This document shows, piece by piece, positions 1 to 4,560 of a DNA stretch of 5,105 bases. The stretch is taken from assembly GCA_964247735.1 (NCBI GenBank), contig CAXTVS010000121.1, positions 1-5,105 on the forward strand. The letters are read 5' to 3'. The notes below the pieces were generated by a model. It had not been told where the DNA came from. It saw only the letters and a program-made list of their open reading frames with translations, and made no database searches. Position numbers and translations under genes: made by a program. Each line of letters starts with the position of its first letter. Position 1 is the stretch's first letter. This DNA is from Lichenicola sp964247735. Its GTDB lineage: Bacteria > Pseudomonadota > Alphaproteobacteria > Acetobacterales > Acetobacteraceae.

Positions 1-327
1 GTCTACTTCGTCAGCGCCGGCCAGTTCGAAAGCCACGTCGCCGAGCACGACATCCGCTTCGGTCCCGGCTCGGTGCTGGGGGCGGACGACCTGCTGGCGA
101 CCGGCCGCATGGGCGTGTCCGTGCGCTCGCTCGGCTTCGGCCACCTGCTGGCGATCAGCGCCCGCGAGTTCCGGCGCCTGGCCGACGAGCATCCGGTGAT
201 CCGCACCAACATCGAGCGCCTGCGTCGGGCGCGGATGGGCGAGCCGGAGCAGGTGCTGCTGCTGGCGCCGGCGGCAAGGCCGCGGTCGGCAGCCGTGGCG
301 GACGCCGCATCGGACGCGTTCCGCTAG
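1..327 (+). CDS. C-terminal end of a protein with a cyclic-nucleotide-binding-like domain (5' partial)
   Basis: The frame is open from base 1 and ends at TAG 325-327, giving the last 108 residues of a longer protein. Residues 1-75 read as the beta-roll and first helix of a cNMP-binding domain: VYFVSAGQFESHV, then FGPGSVLGADDLL, then VSVRSLGFGHLLAIS and a helix EFRRLADEHPVIRTNI. In the phosphate-binding cassette (residues 27-39) the arginine that contacts the cyclic phosphate is retained as R36. The usual Glu after Gly is Ala (A28), and the usual Thr/Ser-Ala after Arg is Met-Gly, so nucleotide binding may be weak or lost. No helix-turn-helix follows, only an Ala/Arg-rich tail, so a Crp/Fnr regulator is unlikely. 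Known families with this domain at the C-terminus include CPA-type Na+/H+ antiporters and cyclic-nucleotide-gated channels. Which one applies cannot be told without the missing 5' part. The gene converges on the minus-strand regulator. Confidence 0.75.
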   Translation, partial: VYFVSAGQFESHVAEHDIRFGPGSVLGADDLLATGRMGVSVRSLGFGHLLAISAREFRRLADEHPVIRTNIERLRRARMGEPEQVLLLAPAARPRSAAVADAASDAFR

Positions 328-372
328 AGCGTCGCCGGATCAGGTGTGATCACCTGATCGGCAAGGATGCTC
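327..372. repeat. Long imperfect palindrome (GATC-cored hairpin) between convergent genes
   Basis: The core is a perfect 9-bp inverted repeat, GATCAGGTG (338-346) and CACCTGATC (351-359), with a TGAT loop. The stem continues outwards: GCC 334-336 pairs with GGC 360-362 (G337 unpaired), and GAGCGTC 327-333 pairs with GATGCTC 366-372 through one G-T wobble, leaving G365/A364/A363 bulged. The left end overlaps the final G of the TAG stop of the upstream gene. No T-run follows on either strand, so a classic rho-independent terminator is not clear. The form (GAGC...GCTC ends, GATC-containing core, placement right after a gene) is like the interspersed palindromes scattered in many alphaproteobacterial genomes. 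That resemblance is from memory, not a search. It may also act as a two-way transcription end or protect mRNA 3' ends. Confidence 0.75.
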
Positions 373-377
373 GTCGA

Positions 378-424
378 GGCAACGAACCGGATCCCGACCG
401 GTGAACGGACGCGAACCGGTTGCC
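378..424 (-). terminator. Possible terminator or repeat cluster downstream of the GlxA-type gene
   Basis: The rest of the gap holds overlapping short repeats. GGCAAC (378-383) is inverted as GTTGCC (419-424). The self-complementary ACCGGT occurs at 397-402 and 415-420 and can pair across a 12-nt loop. CGAACCG plus G is directly repeated at 383-390 and 412-419. The two pairings compete. It lies just after the regulator stop (427-429), where a terminator is expected, but there is no T-tract, so the call is weak. Confidence 0.3.
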
Positions 425-426
425 CT

Positions 427-1437
427 CTAGACGCTGTTCCGCGCCTGGACGATCGTTCTGCGCGCGTCCGACGGCGCGTCCGGGTGGAACCGACGCCAGA
501 CCCGCCGCATGTGCCGGGCGGAGGCGAAGCCGGCGCGTTCGGCGACCTGTTCCATGCCGAGGTCGGTCTGCCCGATCATGTCGCGCGCCAGCGCGACGCG
601 GTTCCGGCTGACGGTACCGGTGACGGTTGTGCCGGCATGGATCGAGAACAGCCGGGACAGGTTGCGCGGGCTTGCCCCTGCGGCCTGGCCTAGCTCGGCC
701 AGCGACCAGTTCCGCGTCGGATCGGCGGCGATGACGTCCTGCGCGCGATGCACGACGGGGTGAAGATGGCTCCGCCCTTCCAGCCAGGGCGAAAGCTGCG
801 GATCGTCAGGGCCACGGCGCATGTAGACGACCAGGCTGCGGGCGGTGGCAACGGAAGCGGCCGGCCCAGCCCAGGCGGAAACCAGGTGGAGCATCAGGTC
901 GACGCCCGCGGTCACGCCTGCGCTGCTGAACCGGTCGCGGTCCTCCACGAACAGCCGGTTCTCCAGCACCCGCGCCCGCGGCGCCAGCGCCGCGAGTCGG
1001 GCGCAGCTTTCGTGGTGGGTGGTGCAGGCATGGCCGTCCAGCAGCCCGGCGCGTGCCGCCAGCAGCGCCCCTTCGCAGATCGTCACCAGTCGGTGCCCCG
1101 GTTGCACCGTGTCGCGCAGCCAGCTCACGATCCGTTCTTCCGCTTCCGCGTCGGCGGGCTGATCGGGTGACAGCCCGACCGCGCAGCCGGTCGAGCCCGG
1201 GACCAGGATGACGGTGTCCGGCTCGACCGCCTTCGGCAGCGGACCCAGGCCGCCCAGCGCCAGGCCGACCGAGCTGTGGACGACGGTCCGGGGTCCGGCA
1301 AAGGTCATGTCGAAGCTGATGCGGTCCTGCACCGTGCCGGCGATCCGCAGCACCTCCAGCGGGCCGGCGAGATCCAGCAGAAGCACGCGCGGCGGGAGCA
1401 CGACCAGGACCGGGATGCGCCGCGGTGCCGGGGTCAT
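427..1437 (-). CDS. GlxA-family transcriptional regulator (DJ-1/PfpI domain plus AraC-type HTH)
   Basis: This 336-residue protein has the usual length and plan of the family. Residues about 8-190 form a DJ-1/PfpI (class I amidotransferase-like) domain: LVVLPPRVLLLDLAGPLEVL at the start, a nucleophile-elbow-like motif LVTICEGALLAARAGLLDG with Cys121, then ACTTHHE (His141/142) and SSAGVTAGVDLMLHLV. Residues about 225-328 form the AraC/XylS DNA-binding domain, with HTH one at SLAELGQAAGASPRNLSRLF (245-264) and HTH two around 294-317 (VAERAGFASARHMRRVWRRF). Family members sense small molecules with the first domain and activate genes with the second; the ligand here is unknown. The ATG at 1437 was chosen because the DJ-1 fold begins there and the codon overlaps the TGA of the hydrolase gene as ATGA. 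I see no good Shine-Dalgarno, so translation probably depends on coupling. The open frame runs upstream to 2073, but that stretch is an arginine-rich shadow of the hydrolase. Confidence 0.92.
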   Translation of the reverse strand: MTPAPRRIPVLVVLPPRVLLLDLAGPLEVLRIAGTVQDRISFDMTFAGPRTVVHSSVGLALGGLGPLPKAVEPDTVILVPGSTGCAVGLSPDQPADAEAEERIVSWLRDTVQPGHRLVTICEGALLAARAGLLDGHACTTHHESCARLAALAPRARVLENRLFVEDRDRFSSAGVTAGVDLMLHLVSAWAGPAASVATARSLVVYMRRGPDDPQLSPWLEGRSHLHPVVHRAQDVIAADPTRNWSLAELGQAAGASPRNLSRLFSIHAGTTVTGTVSRNRVALARDMIGQTDLGMEQVAERAGFASARHMRRVWRRFHPDAPSDARRTIVQARNSV

Positions 1438-1994
1438 GCGGCTGCCAGGGACGCCGGATCGGACAGCGCCTCCTCGACCGTCGCGATGCGGGCGAAGCGG
1501 TCCGCCAGCACCAGCTCGGTGCGCGCCTTGATCTCGGCCGGCGTGTAGCGTCGGCCGTCGCGACCGGTCATGGCGAAAGTCAGCGTCGCGTCGGTCACGT
1601 AGTCGACCGCCCAGCCGCGATCCTAGGCGTGCCGTGTCGTGGTCTCGCAGCACTGCTCGGTGCGGATGCCGCAGACGATGAGCCGACGCACGCCGTGCTG
1701 CGTCAGCCAGGTGTCGAGACCGCTGCCGACCAGGGCGCTGTGCCGGCGCTTGTGGAACACCGCGTCCGGCCGGATCGCGACCGCTGCCAGCGTGCGGACA
1801 TGTCCCGAGGCGAGGGAGAACACGCCCTTGTCCTCGACGTGGAACACCTGCAAGACCGGCAGGCCACGCAACGCGGCCCCGTCGATCAGGCGCTGGAGGC
1901 ACAGCGCGAACGGGTCGACGTCCTCGTCGCTCCAGTCCGGCGTGTGGCGAAAGGACTCCTGGACGTCGATGACGAGCACTTCGGTGTCGGACAT
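1434..1994 (-). pseudogene. Isochorismatase-family cysteine hydrolase interrupted by one in-frame TAG
   Basis: From ATG 1994, with AGGAAG six bases upstream, the frame encodes 123 residues to TAG at 1625-1623, then continues with no shift for 62 more residues to TGA at 1436-1434. The first part has the isochorismatase-like fold and full catalytic set: Asp10 (VLVIDVQESF), Lys82 (VFHKRRHSAL) and Cys115 (CGIRTEQCCETTTRHA). The part after the stop carries the expected C-terminal strand and helices: DRGWAVDYVTDATLTFAM, then RRYTPAEIKARTELVL and RIATVEEALSD. Family members usually have a residue such as Ser at codon 124, and TCG to TAG is a single change. The restored length (186 residues) is normal, and its stop overlaps the start of the regulator (ATGA). 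The family hydrolyses C-N or vinyl-ether bonds in small molecules; the substrate is unknown. It could be a recent pseudogene, a strain-specific nonsense allele, a suppressed codon or a sequence error. Confidence 0.88.
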
Positions 1995-2000
1995 TGCGAG

Positions 2001-2006
2001 CTTCCT
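2001..2006 (-). promoter_or_regulatory. Ribosome binding site of the cysteine hydrolase
   Basis: AGGAAG on the minus strand lies 6 nt before ATG 1994. It decides the start: the open frame could reach ATG 2090, but the intervening 32 residues have no family match, and the fold begins right after Met at 1994 (SDTEVLVIDVQ). Confidence 0.7.
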
Positions 2007-2098
2007 GCCTGATGGCGACGCCGCAACATCTTCCAGGATCCTGTCGCGCGAAAGCACGGGACCAGCCGGACACGGGACATATCCGGCCATGAAGCCGG

Positions 2099-2128
2099 CC
2101 GGGCGGTTCGTTGTCCGGTACCGCCCGG
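2099..2128 (-). terminator. Hairpin downstream of the S53 peptidase gene (distal of two)
   Basis: A perfect 9-bp inverted repeat: CCGGGCGGT (2099-2107) and ACCGCCCGG (2120-2128), with a 12-nt loop. It lies after the peptidase stop and before the hydrolase start on the same strand. No T-run follows, so it may stall or stabilise RNA rather than end transcription alone. Confidence 0.5.
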
Positions 2129-2132
2129 GAAG

Positions 2133-2157
2133 GGGACCGGGCCCACGGCCCGGCCCC
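2133..2157 (-). terminator. Hairpin just after the S53 peptidase stop (proximal of two)
   Basis: CCGGGCC (2137-2143) and GGCCCGG (2147-2153) pair around a 3-nt CAC loop. After one A-C mismatch, GGG (2133-2135) pairs with CCC (2155-2157). The stem starts about 8 nt past the stop codon. Read on the minus strand it is followed only by CTTCCC, a poor T-tract, but the place and strength suit a terminator of the peptidase gene. The rest of the gap (1995-2165) shows no convincing promoter for the hydrolase/regulator pair. Confidence 0.55.
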
Positions 2158-2165
2158 GCATCAGC

Positions 2166-4358
2166 CTACTGCAGCGCCAGCAGCGGCACGAACGGCACGC
2201 CCAGCCCGGTCACGTCGTTGTAGCCCGGCGTGGTGAAGTTGAACACGTCGTCGATGCCCTCGCAGATCGCGGTGGAGCAGACCTGCAGCGCGAACGGCGC
2301 GGTGATGATCAGGTCCGGCACCGAGTTGATCGTCACCACCCGGACCTCGTTCGGGTCGGTGACGTAGCCGCGCAGCACCGCGGTCGGCGTGGCCGGCGCC
2401 TTGATCTGGTTGATGCCGGCGCTGTTGGTGGTCTGGCCGATGTGGTGGCTGTACAGCCACGGGTTGGCGAAGCCGACGAACGGCCGGCCGAGCAGCCCAT
2501 GAACCTCGTTCACGGTGGCCATCACGCCGGCGGTCAGCGGCGAGGCGAGGCTGGTGCCGCCCTCGTCGATCTCGCAGTACTCGGTGGTCGCACTCTCGGG
2601 GGTGCAGCCGATGTCGCTGTGGCCGTCGTCCGCGATGGTGAAGGTCTCGCCGTAAAGGTAGCCGGTATAGGGATCGGCGTCGGCCGAGATGTCGGGGCTG
2701 ACGCGGTGCGGGCTCAGCGGCACGGACTCGCCGCTGGCCTCGTTCAGCGTGGTCGCCAGCGCCGCCGGCACCACCGCCGCCTGGTAGTCGGGCTGTGTCT
2801 CCAGCAGGCTGATGCCGCCGCCGCCGCCGGCATAGAAGCTGAACGCCGGGAAGGTGCTGCCGTCCACCGTGGTGGTGGTCAGGCCGCTGGTGGTGATCGA
2901 GGCGGCGCTGTTGACCGTCGCATTGGCCAGGAAGTCGCGATAGGTGCCCCAGCCGTACTCGGTCTTGGCCCCGCTTCTGTTGGTCAGCAGCAGCGAGGTG
3001 CCGCCGACGCCGGTGACGTAGGCGCTGGTGGCCTCCCAGGACCCGGTGGCGACGCCGTTGTCCTGCGACAGGTCGCCGTCGTCGCCGGAGGAGAACAGCA
3101 CGGTAATGCCCTGCGCCGCCGCGGCCATGAACGCCTGGTCCTCGGTGGCGACGTCGGCCGGCGACACGTCCTCGCCGTTGTTGCCGTAGCTGTTGGTGAT
3201 GATGTCGGCGCGGTGGTCGTAGATGGTGTCGAGCAGGGCGGTGGTCAGCGTGCTGCCGCAGTCGCGCGAGCCGACATAGACGATCTTGGCACCCGGCGCC
3301 GAGCCGTGCACGGCGGCGACGTCCAGCGACTCTTCCGTCCACCAGCCGTAAGGGCCGCAGGCCTCGCTGGCGGACACGTCGTAGATGCCGGCCGGGATGA
3401 CTTCCGAGAAGTTGGCAGACGTCAGCGCCGGCAGGTGGTGGTTGGCGGCGTAGTGGTTGCCGTCGGACTGCAGGGTGGGGGAAGCGTACGCGTCGAGGAT
3501 GGCGACGGTCACGCCCCGGCCGTCCAGGCCGATGTTGAACGGGTTGAGTCCGTAGGCGGATTGGATCTGCTGCGGGGTGTAGCCGCAGGACAGCCACGGC
3601 AGCGTCTTGCCGTAGGGTGCCGGCTGGGTGCTGAGCGTCGCGTTGTTGTCGCCGAAATAGGTGCTGCAGTAGGGCGACGGCGTGTTGGACGCCACCGGCG
3701 GCGCCAGCACCGCCGGGCTCGCCGCCGACGACAGCGCCGCGGACCGGGCAGCAGGCGCCCTCAGGGTGCCGGCGGTGACCGAGACGTGCTGCGGCCGCTT
3801 GAGGAAGGTGGTGTCGTCCAGGCCCTCGATGAACAGGATCTTGCTGGCCAGCTCTGCCGGCACCCGCGGCGCCTCCCTGTTGGCGCGAAGCGTCGTGCTG
3901 CCGTAACGGTACAGCTTCTGGCTGACGGCGAACGCGGTGCGCAGCTGGCCCACCGTCGCCATCGCCGACACGTAGGTGCCGAGCGGCCCGACGGCCACGT
4001 TCGCCATCCCGGCCTCGGCCAGCAGGCGCCGCACCGCCGCGACGTCGGACGCGTCCGGCGCATACCGCGCCTGAAAGTCCGAGGCGCTCAGGTAGTGGCC
4101 GTACTGCGGGCTGCCGGGGGTGGACACCGAGGCGACCAGGCCCGCCAGCCCGGTCCTGTCCTTCAGCGCCATGTGCACGACGATGGACACGGCCTGGCCG
4201 TCCGGCGCGTCCCCGGCCTCGACCGCGGACTGGACCCAGCCGGCGACGTTGCCGGCCAGCGTGGCGGGCGGGGCGGACACCGCCGCCGACATGGTGCAGG
4301 CGAGCAGCGCGGCACCGAGGCCTGCGCGCGCGGCATGCTTTCTGATGATTCGAGGCAA
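2166..4358 (-). CDS. Secreted S53-family serine-carboxyl peptidase (sedolisin/kumamolisin type) with prodomain
   Basis: This is a 730-residue acid-type endopeptidase exported as a zymogen. Numbered from TTG 4358: residues 1-29 are a signal sequence (basic IIRKHAAR, then GLGAALLACTMSAAVSA); about 47-188 are a pro-kumamolisin activation domain (SPQYGHYLSASDF near 120 of the open frame); about 189-225 are an Ala/Pro linker; about 227-728 are the peptidase. Catalytic residues are visible: Glu342 and Asp346 in WWTEESLDVA, oxyanion Asp426 in FSSGDDGD, and Ser603 in EGGTSLASPLTAG. The end has a GYNDVTGLGVP calcium-loop motif, though the usual upstream Asp motif seems replaced by INQIKAP. Eight cysteines in the mature part (231, 258, 334, 367, 585, 595, 694, 699) could form four disulfides, fitting export. 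The TTG start is preferred because GGAG sits 7 nt upstream and the signal sequence begins there. ATG 4469 would add 37 arginine-rich residues across a hairpin. It stands apart from the neighbours, flanked by hairpins. Confidence 0.95.
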   Translation of the reverse strand: MPRIIRKHAARAGLGAALLACTMSAAVSAPPATLAGNVAGWVQSAVEAGDAPDGQAVSIVVHMALKDRTGLAGLVASVSTPGSPQYGHYLSASDFQARYAPDASDVAAVRRLLAEAGMANVAVGPLGTYVSAMATVGQLRTAFAVSQKLYRYGSTTLRANREAPRVPAELASKILFIEGLDDTTFLKRPQHVSVTAGTLRAPAARSAALSSAASPAVLAPPVASNTPSPYCSTYFGDNNATLSTQPAPYGKTLPWLSCGYTPQQIQSAYGLNPFNIGLDGRGVTVAILDAYASPTLQSDGNHYAANHHLPALTSANFSEVIPAGIYDVSASEACGPYGWWTEESLDVAAVHGSAPGAKIVYVGSRDCGSTLTTALLDTIYDHRADIITNSYGNNGEDVSPADVATEDQAFMAAAAQGITVLFSSGDDGDLSQDNGVATGSWEATSAYVTGVGGTSLLLTNRSGAKTEYGWGTYRDFLANATVNSAASITTSGLTTTTVDGSTFPAFSFYAGGGGGISLLETQPDYQAAVVPAALATTLNEASGESVPLSPHRVSPDISADADPYTGYLYGETFTIADDGHSDIGCTPESATTEYCEIDEGGTSLASPLTAGVMATVNEVHGLLGRPFVGFANPWLYSHHIGQTTNSAGINQIKAPATPTAVLRGYVTDPNEVRVVTINSVPDLIITAPFALQVCSTAICEGIDDVFNFTTPGYNDVTGLGVPFVPLLALQ

Positions 4359-4365
4359 GCGGATT

Positions 4366-4369
4366 CTCC
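4366..4369 (-). promoter_or_regulatory. Ribosome binding site that decides a TTG start for the S53 peptidase
   Basis: GGAG on the minus strand is followed by AATCCGC (7 nt) and then TTG 4358. The SD sits in a small inverted repeat, CGGA-GAA-TCCG, which could partly mask it. The alternative ATG 4469 has only a poorly spaced GGAAAG about 10 nt upstream. Confidence 0.65.
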
Positions 4370-4384
4370 GATCAAAGCGAACGC

Positions 4385-4424
4385 GGCAATGCGCCCGTGC
4401 CGATCCGGACACGGGCGCATCGCC
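4385..4424 (-). promoter_or_regulatory. Strong hairpin in the 5' leader of the peptidase mRNA
   Basis: ATGCGCCCGTG (4389-4399) and CACGGGCGCAT (4410-4420) are a perfect 11-bp inverted repeat. After one A-C mismatch three more pairs follow (4385-4387 with 4422-4424), and CCG/CGG can pair inside the loop (4400-4402 with 4406-4408). It ends about 15 nt upstream of the SD of the peptidase gene. There is no T-run after it, so an attenuator is not shown. It could stabilise the mRNA, affect ribosome access or bind a regulator. Confidence 0.6.
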
Positions 4425-4483
4425 ACGACCGGCAGCGAGGCTGCTTCCGATCGTCCCGATCCGGTCCATGTGTCGAAATCTTT

Positions 4484-4518
4484 CCGAACCGTTAAAAATT
4501 ACGAGATTTTCGGTTCGG
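4484..4518. promoter_or_regulatory. AT-cored dyad between the AEC permease and S53 peptidase genes
   Basis: CCGAACCG (4484-4491) and CGGTTCGG (4511-4518) form a perfect 8-bp inverted repeat. Inside it AAAAT (4495-4499) pairs with ATTTT (4506-4510) around TACGAG, leaving TTA bulged. It lies 43 nt past the AEC stop, so it may end that transcript. It also overlaps the best promoter match for the peptidase, so it may instead be an operator. This is the most AT-rich patch of the window. Confidence 0.5.
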
Positions 4519-4525
4519 TTGGCAA
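4496..4525 (-). promoter_or_regulatory. Possible sigma-70-type promoter of the S53 peptidase gene
   Basis: On the minus strand TTGCCA (4525-4520) is followed after 18 nt by TAATTT (4501-4496), which keeps the key T, A and final T of a -10 box. An alternative -10, CGTAAT (4503-4498), has a 16-nt spacer. Transcription would start near 4490, giving a leader of about 130 nt that contains the hairpin at 4385-4424. The -35/-10 match is only moderate. Confidence 0.35.
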
Positions 4526-4560
4526 TCGTTTAAGCGCGGCTCGGCTGCGGAGACGCGGCG

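Noticed and set aside
1..327. Crp/Fnr-type transcription regulator
   Set aside because: No helix-turn-helix follows the CNB-like fold; only a short Ala/Arg-rich tail precedes the stop.
367..1548. Several plus-strand frames opposite the regulator
   Set aside because: All are antisense shadows with low-complexity Arg/Ala/Gly composition and no SD or family match.
1623..1625. TAG read as pyrrolysine or another special amino acid
   Set aside because: TAG ends most genes here, there is no known pyrrolysine family match, and the codon sits where relatives have an ordinary residue.
1438..2073. A fusion of an unknown N-terminal domain to the GlxA-type regulator
   Set aside because: The 212-residue extension is the shifted reading of the hydrolase gene. 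The DJ-1 fold begins exactly at ATG 1437, which overlaps the hydrolase stop.
2161..3597. A 478-codon minus-strand frame inside the peptidase gene
   Set aside because: Its product is almost all Arg/His/Gly/Pro, as expected from a shifted reading of the peptidase codons.
4359..4469. Upstream ATG 4469 as the peptidase start
   Set aside because: It would add a 37-residue Arg-rich stretch before the signal sequence and translate through the leader hairpin, and its SD spacing is poor compared with GGAG before TTG 4358.
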